Below are positions 27,479 to 39,954 of a stretch of DNA of 64,000 bases, piece by piece. The position numbers were made by a program, and so were the translations under genes. Source of the stretch: Lytechinus pictus (lineage: Eukaryota > Echinodermata > Echinoidea > Temnopleuroida > Toxopneustidae); assembly GCF_037042905.1 (NCBI RefSeq), contig NC_087261.1, forward strand, positions 23,828,317-23,892,316, read 5' to 3'. A model generated the notes under the pieces. The model was not told the origin of the DNA, made no database searches, and worked only from the letters and a program-made list of their open reading frames with translations. Positions within the stretch are counted from its first letter, which is position 1. The number at the start of each line of letters is the position of its first letter.

Positions 27479-28318
27479 TTGTGAGAAATGTTTACAGGCT
27501 AATTTGCTCTCGGTCATTTGTATGCAGGGATTAGGAGTACCTGATAAAATATGTCGGAAAAAATCATTAACGAAATACTGAAAATAATCATTCACCTTGA
27601 GAAAATTTCGTCAGCCTTTTCTCTCCGACAGATTTTCGGATCTGACAAAGTACCTTCATGATTTTTTTCTTCCTGATGGGGGCTCCGTGGTCTAGTGGTT
27701 ACGACTCTCTTCTTTCAATCGAAGGGACGTGGGTTCGAATCCCAGCCTTGAAGTGTTTTTCTTCAGAAAGAATTTAATCTGCCCATATTGTACTGCACTC
27801 AACCCAAATGGGGCGAATTTGCATCCTGCTGGATTAATGCATTGGATACACTGAGCGCTGGAAGGCAACTCTAGCTAAAGCCGGAGTAATAATTATAATG
27901 ATAATAATAATGATAATGATAATAATAATAATGCGCTTTGGAATATATTATTTCTAGATAGATGGCGCTATATGAATGCCTATTATCATTGTTATTATGA
28001 AAATTGCAGTTCATAGTGTAACTTTTCGATAACAAATACACTATCTCATAAAACGTCCAAAATAAATTTAATCACTCACTTAGACAATGAAAAACGGAAA
28101 CTTGATATACGTTTAAAGGTATTATGTCGATTTCACTTTTTTTTCTAATTCAACTCCTAACTACAAATCGATTGCGGTAAAGTTCTTCGCCTTATGAAGG
28201 CAAATTATTATAAATCAAAGATACCAAGTGATATTTTTTGTATTGTAAATGTTGTAAATTCGTCAGCAAATCACTGATAGATTTGATAATGTGGCCAGTA
28301 GCTTGTCGAGGAACAAAC
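27306..28318. repeat. 1-kb direct duplication, copy 2
   Basis: Second copy of 26050-27054. Similarity begins at GTTGCGTGATTGAGC and stops abruptly after GAGGAACAAAC at 28318. The TA microsatellite at about 27450-27474 is longer than in copy 1. The very high identity indicates a recent event or an assembly haplotype duplication. Confidence 0.95.
27678..27998 (+). mobile_element. tRNA-headed SINE (in duplication copy 2)
   Basis: Same SINE as at 26413-26733, present because the whole 1-kb segment was duplicated and not through a second insertion. The A-box and B-box are intact. Confidence 0.82.
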
Positions 28319-29662
28319 TCCTCGAATTTCATCTGTTCTAAACAAAAATATATGTAGTTAGTTTTTCTTTGTTGTGCCATATATACCTAGCCGGGTAACG
28401 TCGAACACAATTCGATATCTGCCGATACATACTCACGAAGAGGAAGTTAAATAGAGTTAATCATACACATACAATGTTGGTGAAGTTGGGCGTTGGTGCA
28501 GAATAATCATTTCCATGCATTTTGTATGGTGACGGTCTCAGCCGTAAACAACCTTTCTGTTTGACACAACACACACGCACATAATCTAGCCATTTAGACT
28601 CAGTGGTCTAGATGGCGTCGCGAGTATTGTATTAATTGTAAATCATTTATGAAACACTCTCTGTAGAATTATAGTGGTGTGAGCAACTTCGATCGACTTT
28701 CAATAATACAAGGCTGCTTAAAGACTGAACAGACACCGTGCCTAATACGATGAACGAACGTCTTGTCTTTGGTGGGGCTGGTGGGGCGTACACAATTATT
28801 TTGTTGGGTTTGTCATTGGTGTAACTGTTAACTCATCACTAAAAAGATAGGGATTACTCAACAAATGTTTACATTTCCCACTAAATGTGACCTAAACAGA
28901 CACCCTCATTTTACAAAAGTCCCAAACAGAAATACATGATAGTTATTAAAAAAAAAAAGAAGAAAAGTACAAATCCTTTACTCCCGCCAAAATGCATGTT
29001 CATGTAGTTACATTCAGGTTAAATTAATACTTCTGTTGCGCCTTAATCAGTTTAGTAAGACTATTTATCAAAGTTAACGTTTGTCTGCATGCAACGTGGG
29101 TGTGTTTTAAAGATAACAATATGTCCTCAAAACTGATCATGAATATTGTAAGAAAAAAAAAACCGTTATATTGTTTTGGTTTTAACAGGGAACGCTTGAT
29201 GTCTGTTTTAATACTGTTGGTGGTCCCTCGTCGTATTCTGGACGTATTATTGCAAAAGATTGTCATAACGTCGTATTTGTGCGCCATTATTATGTTGCTT
29301 TAGGCATACCATGATTACTTAACAATGTATTTGATAAAAAGTCAGATTTGAGATATTTTGATATCTCTCTATCTGTTTGAACTCCAACCCCTCCCCATCT
29401 CTTCTCTCTTCTCTCTCTCTCTCTCTTTCTCTCTCTCTCACCCTCTCTATCTCTTTCTCTACTTTTATTTCTGTCCTTTGGCGTACCTTTCATATTTTTC
29501 TTTTATCTTAACAAAACCTTTCGTATTGTACCTTTGTGCCTACCACAGGCCAATGGTCAATGTTTTTCTTCGTTTCTGCGTGATGCTTTCAGTTCAGGTT
29601 GAAGAACACAGTTATTAAATATTTGTAATACTTTTGTTCTTCTTTGATGTTAATTCATACAG
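28319..29662. other. Spacer or intron upstream of the membrane-protein exons
   Basis: No supported exon. A CT-rich tract lies at 29390-29462. The missing 5' exon of the gene at 29663 could be here or further upstream. Confidence 0.5.
29390..29462. repeat. (CT)n low-complexity tract
   Basis: Long CT-rich stretch. Similar pyrimidine tracts lie at 6845-6905 and 11095-11165, and a (GA)n run at 22023-22043. Confidence 0.9.
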
Positions 29663-32019
29663 GATATGTGGACACGTGGACCAGTACATCTGCAATATGG
29701 AACAGCATGGATCAGATGAATGACACCTTTCCTCAAGAAATAACGCAAGGTAGGGATTTTAATAATATACATCATTATCAACGTCGAAAGGTACACACAA
29801 GTGCTGTTAAGATGACAACGTGTAGTACATTTTGGAGACCCACCCCCGCCTCTTTTTATATTACAGGCATAATTATTGTATTTCATTGATATCATTATTA
29901 CCATCATCAATGTTAATATTACATTTTCATTATGATTAACGTTGATACTATTACCATGATTATTATCATTGTTGCATCGTAAACATCGTGATCATTATTA
30001 TCATCATCATTTCCATCATTATCATGATCATTTTTATTATTTGTTTGGCGTCACCTGTGCCTGGGAGGCGGAAAGCGAACTGAATCACCATGACCTGCAG
30101 GTCTCTCCTCCCAATATAACTAATCCAATGAGTGCAGGTTGGCCTCTACACTAGGGTTTCCCCCTACTCTTACACGAATGATAATATATGAATAGCACCA
30201 CAATTCTGATAATTATTTTCTCAACCTTTTCCACAGATCCTCCTGAGAACCCAATGTATGCAGGTGGCATAGCCGTGCTCGTCGCCTTTGTGCTTTTCAT
30301 GTACTGGGGATCACTAAACGAAAAGGAGTAAGTCTCAGGGGTTTGCATAATACTGTCGATATATCACGATTCGAAAACAAATAATATGACCATGAATATA
30401 ACGATACTTTTAAGATATGACCATAATATCGATTAAAACTTTTCGGAATTATTGTATTTTAGTAAATGTCTTCATAATGATAAATTGTCTTGCGCAGACT
30501 TACCCAACAGGCCTACCACGGTGTCCAGTAGTAAACCGAGGCAAAAAGTTGCGATTGAAATCATTTGGATTCGTGATTTAATCTGACGGTATCGAAGCGA
30601 AGAAGTCAGATTGTTCCTCGACGTGTCGCTCAATGACTCTTTAAAAATAGACACTCTTCATATATTTAGTAAATATCTCCCCCTTCTTTTTTCGGGGGGG
30701 GGGGGGTGGCAGTATGATTGAAACACTGCTTCTTGTTGAGTCATAAAGATTGATTATCCACTCGGGATTTGGTCTCGTTTTCGTTGTCACTTTCGAAAGT
30801 GGGAACATTTTTTTGTTTTGGGGGGAGGCGTTATACTATATATTTTTTCATATTTATTTATTAGTTCAAAAGTCCTGGTGTCGACACTTGAGCTTCCGGC
30901 AAAACATTAGATCAGGGTCCCGTAACACAAAGATTAGCGATTAATCGTACGCTTGATTTTTATGATTGATTGTACATTGCAGTCTATGGAATCAATCGTT
31001 AAAATGTTCTAAGATCATTGCTAAGCTTTGTGTTACGGCCTCTTGGGGATGTTGAGAGAACAAAACGTATATTCCCTTAGGCAACATTGTGAACACACTG
31101 AAGACACCGTGACAACACTGTGGGACACTGTGTTTTATCCAACAGGGTTGGCCGTACTGTAATTGCCTGGTCGTGGTATTGCTTGAGTAATGAGTCTTTT
31201 TCGATTTTTGTTTTCTTCATCTACAGTGACACTGGTGACGAGACAAAGGAAAAGTCGAAGAAGCCGCGTTCAAACTGGTTACAGGGAAAAATCATTCAGG
31301 TAGATAAGAAAAAGAAGAGGAAAGACAAACGGAAAGGTGTTTATAGTGTGAGTGACGCAATGTCGAAACATTTGCTCGCAGATACAGGTCAAGACGAGCC
31401 TATCTATAACAAGTGTGACAAGTGTCGATACCCTGAACACAACATGCAACTTAAAGCGACATCTTCCAATTTCAATGGGGCACATATACCTTGTAGAAGC
31501 TCTAAAATGAGCAATAAAAATGAACGTAGTGCCAGCTGCAACCGAGTTGGACATCCTCTACTGAATAGTAGAGAGGATTGTCCTTCGCCTATAGGTATAC
31601 CTCGAAGAAAGCGCGCACATTCGTCACCTGAAATCGTCGTGATAAATTCCGAGCTGAAGAACGACGCATGCACGTGCGTACGCTCAATACAGCATGGCGA
31701 GAATGGGACACATCCTCCTAAAAGAAAGTCCTGGGTTTCACCTTCTTGCGATGACAACGTAACCCTCGTCAGGTTTTGCGAGCAAAATTGTGAAAGAACA
31801 TCTGAATTCACAACCACGGATAGTTTGCATTTTGAAAAAGAGACCAAGGTTAATCGGTTAGACCTTGACAGGCCTCTTGTAAAATGCAAGACGGTCACCT
31901 CATGCGGAGTTGGACCAAAGGCCAACGGGAAAGTTCTCCGACAACTGGATGATGCCTCTGTGCGTCTCGAGAGCCACCCCAATGTTGCGATCGCCATTTT
32001 GGCCGAATCGGTTATATGA
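29663..32019 (+). CDS. Single-pass membrane protein, 3' part (three exons), family not recognised
   Basis: Three exons with matching phases: 29663-29749 (enters in phase 1), 30237-30327 and 31227-32019, giving 322 residues and a stop at 32017-32019. The 5' exon with the start codon lies upstream and is not securely identified. Exon 2 encodes a hydrophobic segment, GGIAVLVAFVLFMYWG, flanked by Pro/Asn-rich and acidic residues. The last exon encodes a lysine-rich stretch (KKKKRKDKRKG), a CDKC motif, scattered cysteines and many Ser/Pro residues, so it is probably a mostly disordered cytoplasmic tail. The basic cluster after the membrane segment suggests the C-terminus is inside. I do not recognise the family. 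Possible poly(A) signals AATAAA lie at 32623 and 32748. A small inverted-repeat element (30915-31042) sits in the second intron shown. Confidence 0.62.
30915..31042. mobile_element. Small palindromic MITE in an intron of the membrane-protein gene
   Basis: The left end GGGTCCCGTAACACAAAG mirrors the right end CTTTGTGTTACGGCCTC, about 128 bp in all. It lies between exons 30237-30327 and 31227-32019. Confidence 0.75.
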
Positions 32020-34609
32020 AGGAAACCATTTCGGACTCGACTTGGTTAGCCGTGATTGTGGTCCTGTTTTGAAGAGGATCGGTCTTTTTGATGAAGTTAC
32101 ACAGCGTTCGATCGATGGAGACCTTGGTATTTCTTGTTCCATCTAGCCTTTGCCGTTGGTTGGGATATGTTCTCTGTCGGAAGAACCCACACTCTGGATG
32201 CTTATGCTACTTTCTGGAAACGCCCGAAGATCACGCCATCTTGAAGGTGTTGTTCACACTTACATCTTGACATGTATGTTAACAGATTAAAGAAGTAGTA
32301 GAGTGAGACGTAATTTATTGAAAAAGAATGATTCGATTTAGAAATGTGCCTTAACTCTTCATATATTTTGTTTAATGTCTATAGGCAGATACGCACAATG
32401 TCGCGTGTATTAATTGATCTCGGATATGTCGGAGTGCGTTCTAGACGCTTTAGGCGGTCGAATAAAAACAGTATTGCAGTAGCTATTGAATTATGTGGGT
32501 TTGCGGGAATGATACGAACTCTTCGTTTATACAAGAGATACTTAGCTACATTTGAGAGTTGGCATATTTTTTCTGGCCAATATGATTTATATTTGTCTGA
32601 AAGCAATTTGATTGACAGATCTAATAAAACCTATAACCTGTAAAAAAGAGGTGCTTATTAAGCATCTTGTAAAACTGTGGTACGAGGTATAAAATGAATT
32701 TCCATCTCAGATTTAGTTGTGCTCATACATGTACATGTACTATATTCAATAAATGTTCATGAAGGTATTTTGCAATTTTCTAAAAATTAAAAACGTTGTC
32801 ATTGCTTCATATTCTCGGAGAGCTTTGAACGGGAAGTTAGGATGGTACCTAATTATCCTACCCGTTAGCCATTTTCTTTTCCTTGTTTGTATTATTTAGG
32901 CGGGGGCAAAGTTAAAGAGAATAAATCAGGAAAATAGTGTAGTTATCTTTCCCAAACATGATAGTATGTTATAAGACAAACCTATGATTTATTTTGTAAA
33001 GAACCAGCTCATTTTCCGAGTAATATTTGAAACCTATATCCCATAGATCGTGCTGATGATACACGATATACATGCACATTTGCTTACTTTGAATAATAAA
33101 ACGATTTAGAGTATTAGTCATATCTGGGAAGCCAAAAAAAAACACGAATTAATAAACTCCCTGGAATAAGCATATTCTCCTGCCAATACGCCTATTCATG
33201 AAATCTGTACCTGTTACTTTGGGTTTTTTTCTTTCCCATGGGTAACAAGATGCAGAATGGGTCTGTTTTTAAGACTACAATCAAATTACGAAATTGCAAC
33301 TAAGTGAAATATATGCGACAAATTGCAATAAATCTCCACAATAAATGTCAGTTTCATATCTTTACAAAATTAATTGAACATTTCTCAATAAATGATTCAT
33401 TGTGACATTTGAATGTATAGATGCTTTCCACCCATACCACTCGGGAAGGATATAATATATCTGTATGAGCCCTTTTTAGATTTTTTATTCTGTTCTTTGC
33501 TGTAAGAAAAACTTTAAGACTTTCTTTCCTTGACACCATTGACTTTATCAATGTGCAAAACAATTTGTTATGGTGAGGACTAAACTCAATTATATTAATA
33601 TCAATTTAGAGGTTTGTTTTCCTACATATGGTGTAAATCCTAGTTTTATGACCAAGGATGCATTGAGTTTTTCATGTCATTGCCTCTGTAGACGGGTTGC
33701 ACGAATAAATATAACCAATAATATTAACAATAATAGCAAATATGTAATAATGGTATTAACACTTGATGTAAATATGGATAGTTCTTATGCGCCGGTATTA
33801 ACCACGCGTAGATGGTGATAGCGTAGGACAAAAAAGGAAGCAGAAATTCAAACACCTGCGGAATGAATTTAAGGACTGAACTACCCTTTTCTTTGTTTTA
33901 AATCATGTAGCAATATGTTCAAGTAGACACCATTAAACCATGTTGTAGTAGGTCCATGCTTAAACCCTTGACTTGACTCATTGAGCATGTTGCGAATTGA
34001 GGACTGCAATTGTAAAAATGTCATGATTAAACCATGTATGCATGACTGCTTAAACTTACGTCTTAGTGAATTAAAAGCAGATTCCTATTAACTTGCAAGG
34101 ATTCCACTATGCAATTTGATCGAAACACATACTGCCTGTTGTTTCAGTTTGGTGACCGACATGGCTGATGATGTATATAGGCCTAAAGAATATCATTTTG
34201 AGGATAAATCAAGGGTATTGATCCTTATTACCATTACAGAGGCAATCAGAGAACGGGATATTATGATATAGAGTTACCATTTACTGATAAAAAATATTTC
34301 AAATACCAACTCCTCTCTTTGAGAGTAGTATAATGGCGATGATATTATAAGTAATGCTACTGAAGCTGAATGATTTGCCCTACATGTCATATAATATAAC
34401 CAGACATTCAAGCAAATGAGAACATATTGGCGGTGTGAACGTATAAATCGTCATTTCGAGCTACATGTATATTGTATAATAAGCTGGCTAGATGAATACC
34501 GGACATTATATTTTATATGGGTAACATACTTGAATCATATTGTTAAGCGATGAAGAAGGGAGAAGGGTGTTACTTCTTGTGAACAAATTTTTCGGCATTT
34601 CTCATATGT

Positions 34610-34745
34610 CTTTAATAAGATCGCATGCTCGATCTGTAATGAAAATCATAAGTCAGAAAAAAAATGGAACCAGTGGGATTGGAATCTGTCATCTACTGCC
34701 TGCCGGGCAGCGACTCAACCACCATGCTATTCTGGTTCACGGCTA
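34610..34745 (-). mobile_element. Possible SINE head, minus strand
   Basis: The minus strand reads AGCATGGTGGTTGAGTCGC, then CAGATTCCAATCCCACTGG, resembling spaced A- and B-boxes. No clear LINE-like tail follows, so this is a fragment or a chance match. Confidence 0.35.
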
Positions 34746-35388
34746 AGTCACGATGAACTGGAATACAAATACCCTCGATCCTCTTCTTTCTGACAATGGC
34801 ATTAATGTCGAACAATTTGTTCAAAAATTATAATTACCTCCTATTAAAGCCTCTTTATTTACTATGTTACTTCTTAATAGCGTATTTTAGCGTCCACTAC
34901 GCAGACACTTTCTGCAACGCTCAGAATTCTATTGAAAATACCCGTCAAGGTCATTGTCGGAAGTTGGTGAGCCGGGACAGCACTTCGTCTTGAGTTTCGG
35001 ACCGGACAAAAAATTGCGAATATGTCGTTTGTCCGGAGTCCATGACAACACGGCTGTTTTGGTTCACCGGTTTTCGACAAAGGCTGTTTTGTTCATATTA
35101 AGGGGCTTTTGATACAAGATCCTCAGCGTTATATAAAGCGCATGTGAAGTGATTGCTAAAATGCTCTCATGCCGTTGTCTTTTTTTTTATCAACGAAATT
35201 AACCCAAGACGGACGAAAACATCGCGTTATTACCAGTGATATACTATCCGTCGGTTTGAAGTCATTCAATATGCAGATTATGCAATATTCCATTATATAG
35301 ATGAGGCAATTATGATTATGCCTATAACTTATCTACAGTATCTTCTATTAACGTATATTACTCATTGTGGAATCGAGATGCCAGCCTG

Positions 35389-35630
35389 CACTGCAGAAAC
35401 TCTGGTGTTGATTTAACACCAGCCCGGAATCTATATATGTCCACGCCAGAAAAGTGTAAAACAACACCATTTTCGTTTTGGTCTAACACCAAATAGGTGT
35501 TTAAACAACACCAATTAGTATCAAAACAGCATCGGTTTGATCCCAAACTGGTGTTGTTTCAATAATTCTCTGGTGTGGACATATATAGATTCCGGGCTGG
35601 TGTTAAATCAACACCGGAGTTTTTGCAGTG
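35389..35630. mobile_element. MITE with long terminal inverted repeats (~56 bp)
   Basis: The left arm starts CACTGCAGAAACTCTGG and runs to ATATATGTCCAC; the right arm is its near-perfect reverse complement ending TTTTTGCAGTG. The GGTGTT/AACACC word recurs throughout the interior. Confidence 0.85.
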
Positions 35631-35642
35631 TGGTTACACAAA

Positions 35643-35840
35643 CTTTGCTCCTGCGACAATTGCTCCGGGCTTTATTTCGTCTAAGATACAGGATTAGGGT
35701 AAGGGTTGCAATAAGGTTTTATTCTAGGTTTAGGGTTAGGTTTAAGATAGGGTATAGCGTTAAATGTTACTATGAGGTTGGTTGTTCCATTTATATAGTG
35801 TGTGAAATTCACTGCGGAGCAATTGTCGCCGGAGCAAATG
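35643..35840. mobile_element. MITE with GCTCCGGCGACAATTG ends, copy B
   Basis: The left end TTTGCTCCTGCGACAATTG is mirrored at the right by CAATTGTCGCCGGAGCAAA. The interior has several TAGGGTTAGG-like words. It lies only 12 bp after another MITE (35389-35630). Confidence 0.78.
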
Positions 35841-37228
35841 TCTGGAACCGTAAGCCTAGACCTATAAACACAATAATTAACGTTTCCATCGTAATCCCTA
35901 TACTGACAATAGTAGATGGTGATCATTGGCAATGGTAATGAATATGGTACACCCGGCAGAGAAAGAATACATATTTACTAAATGAAAAATGTTTCAAGAT
36001 GCGGTAATGACTTTTGAATATTTTTGTGTAGAATAAATTTATCCCATGTATATTTTGATAAAAAAGTGCCTGTCTAAATAAAATGAATAAAAAATAATAA
36101 TATTATCTTGTAAAAGCAAATAAGTGGAAGTGTGCGTCGTTCATGTTTCATTTAAATTGTCCGTATAAATTTCCCGCTTCATCTTGTGAAATTACCCTCT
36201 CGTGTATATCCCTGCTTGCACAAGGTTGTAAGGTGTATGGTGAAATCATGTGTTAGGGAGTAGAGTGTTTCACAAGTAGTTAAGTGTGACTTACATCGCG
36301 CTTAGTCGTGTTGATTGACAAGTTGCGCCCAGGAAAGAACTTGCAGAGACGTGGACTAGCTATCACTTACTAATATGCACCGATATTGGTAAGCCATTGG
36401 GTACTATTAAACGGTTTTAAGGGGAGGGGGGGCTGGTCATGCAAAGATAGTTTTCTCAGTCACGTTTTCAGGTAGACGGTTTGGGAAACAAAAAAGTCCG
36501 GCTGAAGCCCCCTCAGACCCCACCCCCTAATCCCGAGGCCCCTGAACCCTGCATACTTCCAAACACCCATTCAAACACATTCAGAATAGAGTAACGTTAC
36601 GTTACATAGTAATGTTATAGTGTTCTTTCCGCAAAATATGAGACTAGCAGCATTTGAAAAAAAACTACATACGAGTGTGAACTTGATAAACCAGGAAAAC
36701 GTGTGAGATAAAAGTGTAGTTTTTGTGTCATTTGAAAATGATAATTGCCTTTATTTTTAAATCATCTTGACCCCCCCCCCCCCATATAAAGTCGTAAGCG
36801 AGAAACCAGAGACTGACATTAGTTCATTGTATCCCCTGACCATGTTGACAATTGAAACTCATTCCTCACCTACTCCTGCGGGGACCAAATTTGAGGTTGG
36901 ACAGATGTTAATATTTCTATCCATACTGTACATGAATCCATGCTGGGTGGAGTAACGCGCAATAGGAGAAAAACAATTTCCATCTAATTTTCAAAGCAAT
37001 TAGGGTACAGGCCTAATATAGTTAAATTCTTTCGGAAAGAGGCAAGTTTGTCATGTTTGTAGGGGAAAACAGATTATAATTTTTCATCGTGGTGATCGAA
37101 TATGATGGCGCTGTCCAAATTTTCCAAATTATGCTCATCAGATCAAAACGACAGAGGGCACATTAAATATACCTATATTTGAACACATTGATTGTTCCAC
37201 TGGCATGTTTAGAGAGCGGGAAATGCTT

Positions 37229-37737
37229 CAGAAGCGGATCTAGAGGGGGGGGGGTTGGGGGGGTTGCAACCCCCCCCAAAAAAAAAAAAATCCGGGGACC
37301 ATTTTTTTAAATCTTATCTTTTTTTTTTAACTTGTAATTTTATTTATTCTATTTCTATGTATTTATTTCATTTATTATTATTATCATTATTATTATTATT
37401 ATTATTATTATTAACAGTGCTTATTCCAAGGTCCCCAATTCTTTGTATCTGTGTTGTTAACTGGCCTTACATTGCAGGAAAATGCAACTTAATTTTACAA
37501 ATTTTCATGGGGGTTAATTTGGCAACGACCTCTATACCAAAAAGAGTGGTGTTTTAGATGCAAGAAAACGCCATTTTCACACACAGATTTTCAAAAATTT
37601 TCCCTACTGTGGGAGGGGGGACACCCCCCTCCCACACCCTCCCCCCTCGCTCGCTCCGCTCGCTTGGACTCGGTCGCTACGCTCCCTCGCATACCACCCC
37701 AACCCCCCCCCTTTATAAAAAGCTGGATCCGCCCCTG
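37229..37737. mobile_element. G-run element with CAGGGGCGGATCCAG-like ends
   Basis: The left end CAGAAGCGGATCTAGAGG mirrors the right end CTGGATCCGCCCCTG. Inside are long G and C runs, an ATT microsatellite (37372-37413) and CGCTCGCTCCGCTCGC. No clear target duplication, so the limits or single-element status are uncertain. Confidence 0.55.
37372..37413. repeat. (ATT)n microsatellite
   Basis: ATT repeat inside the G-run element at 37229-37737. Confidence 0.92.
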
Positions 37738-38982
37738 CGCTTGAGACCTCTGTTGATACAGCAGTATTCATTCTTTGCTTACGTACACTGTTTAAAAAAA
37801 CCATGATTTTACAGAAAAATAAGATTTTGCAGAAAGCAATAACAAAATTATTCTATAAATTCATAAACAGGAATTTTTCTGCAATTTCACAGAACTGATT
37901 TGTTTAAATAGGGGAAAAGAGTGTTTTATTTAAGGAAATTTGTAAGGTTCTATACACCAAATACCAATTTCCTGTAAGATTACGCAATCTGGTAAGATTA
38001 CAGGTGTTCTCGAGACTCTGCTGCAGGAACTTCTTTTATTTTAAGGATAAATTTTCTAACAGTGTACATGTTAGATTAAGGAGGGTACTCCAGGCAAAAA
38101 AAATGGCTTGAGCAGAAAAAATAGACACACGCACACACACAACCATGACAACCAAAACACTCAAAATTTAAACAAAATTAGGCAAGGGGTAAAAAAAAAA
38201 ATTATGATTTTTTTTTTGTATAGATGTGCGTCATTTCGGTGAAACAGTCAAATGCATGTCTTTATAAATATGCGATGATCAATATGATGCCATATCCCCA
38301 CTTGTTCTTTTGTATTTTAATATATACTATTCTGTTGATTTAGTCGACCTATCATGATGGTTGGACAAGTGATTTAATTCATATATTCATCGTGTTCATT
38401 GCCACAACTTATCGAACACACATGTTCGAAAAGAGGTAAAATAGTTATGATTTCCTGTAATAACATAATAAAGAAAGAGAGAGGGGGCATGGCATCATAA
38501 GCTAACTTAACGAGTATTCATGACGGCATGCGCTTTATCCGTTTTTACAAAATGTTACTCAACTTCAGAATGTAATCAATTTTGTTATAAGATTTTGATG
38601 AAATTTTGATCGTTTTGCTTTGTGAACTTTAAAAGTAAGGCCACCCTACGATTGGTCCACCATGTCCATGGTCCGATTTTGGAACAAATCAAATTTTGCT
38701 AATTTTCTAAAAATTTGAATTAAAGTTTTTTTTTCTTGTATTTCAGGTAAAAATTAACTGAAATAATACTAATGTAAAAATGTGGTTGATTGCAAGCCCT
38801 TATTTTGGAGTAGGCCTAAAGTCCGAATAACTTTCAAATCGTATCCAATCATGCGATTGCTATGACGTCAACATGACTAATTTTTGTTATTCTAAAAATA
38901 GGGATGATAGCATCGTCACAGATTTGAATATAGGTATTCCTTAGATGATTTAGAACTGATACATTGCACAGTAAGATAATTC

Positions 38983-39292
38983 GGCCCGTATTCTGAAGAC
39001 GGGTCTAGCTTATACCATGGTCTCTGTGCTAAAATTATGGGAAGCCAAAAGTTTCAAAATTTTCGTTTACAGTGAATGCTTCTCACGTTTATTGTGCTCT
39101 TTACTAATTCTTTAATGGTAAAGACAACTGTCATACTTATTCTTTCCAGGCAGTTAATAATGTTTTGGGAGTCAAATGAGCTGATACATTGAACCTCTAC
39201 TGTTGGATATTTATGTAACAACTGGCTTCCCATAGTTAAACCACAACTTAAAACCAGAGTTTAAATTAAGCCCGACTTCAGAATACGGGCCA
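38983..39292. mobile_element. MITE with GGCCCGTATTCTGAAG ends
   Basis: The left arm GGCCCGTATTCTGAAGACGG and the later GGGAAGCCAAA are mirrored by TGGCTTCCC and ACTTCAGAATACGGGCC at the right. The arms are about 75 bp. Confidence 0.8.
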
Positions 39293-39954
39293 AATGTCTA
39301 CTCTATGTTATCATCAACAAATAATTCCGCAACAACTATTGTTTAATCAGGGTATGTGCTCAAAGGCTACAGACAGTGATCAGAAAATATCGAAAGCTTT
39401 GTAGATGCTGACTTTCAGTCTACTGCGGAGAGTTCAGTGCAGCGAGACGGGGATTCCCCATACGTAATCGACACGACGTCGTATTACAAGCACATCGGGG
39501 AATCCCCAGCTGCTCGGGGTTGCTAGTCTGCTAAAACAGACCTATGTTCTATGTGACAACGCATGAAGCACACCGCGTTTTATCAAACCTAGTACACGAC
39601 GCAACATACAATTGTAACATTAATATAACCAGATTCCATTATATTCATGCATCAGATGTTGTGCTTCTCTAGGGTTTGCCTGAATATTTTGTGTTATACA
39701 TTTAAAAGAAACATTACCGTGGCTGGCGCTAGAGACTAGTCACCTATTATTCGTGATCGTTGGTGAATACGGTTTGACGTAAACAAAACGCGCGTAACAA
39801 AGAAGAGCTGCATTCTGTTGTATATGAATCGCGAACGTATTTTTATACGGAAACACATAGCACAGACTGTATTTCACTCGATGAAAAATAATGCAATGTA
39901 GAACCTTCACCCTGCCACGTTTAGAGCCCTAGTTTGAGCTGGATATATCTGAAT

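Larger units (their letters stand above)
32020..39954. other. 3' UTR of the membrane-protein gene, then repeat-rich spacer
   Basis: The first ~750 bp probably include the 3' UTR (AATAAA at 32623 and 32748). Beyond are MITEs at 35389, 35643, 37229 and 38983. The last few hundred bases should hold the HECT gene promoter and 5' UTR; I see no clear TATA element. Confidence 0.5.

Noticed and set aside
30050..30154. Possible extra exon (TCAWEAESELNHHDLQ) between membrane-protein exons
   Set aside because: No acceptable acceptor and including it would break the phase match between 29749 and 30237.
32344..32643. 99-codon open frame downstream of the membrane-protein stop
   Set aside because: Falls in the probable 3' UTR, with a poly(A) signal at its end and an equally open frame on the opposite strand.
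35537..35938. 133-codon open frame
   Set aside because: Lies across two MITEs and is explained by their repeat content.
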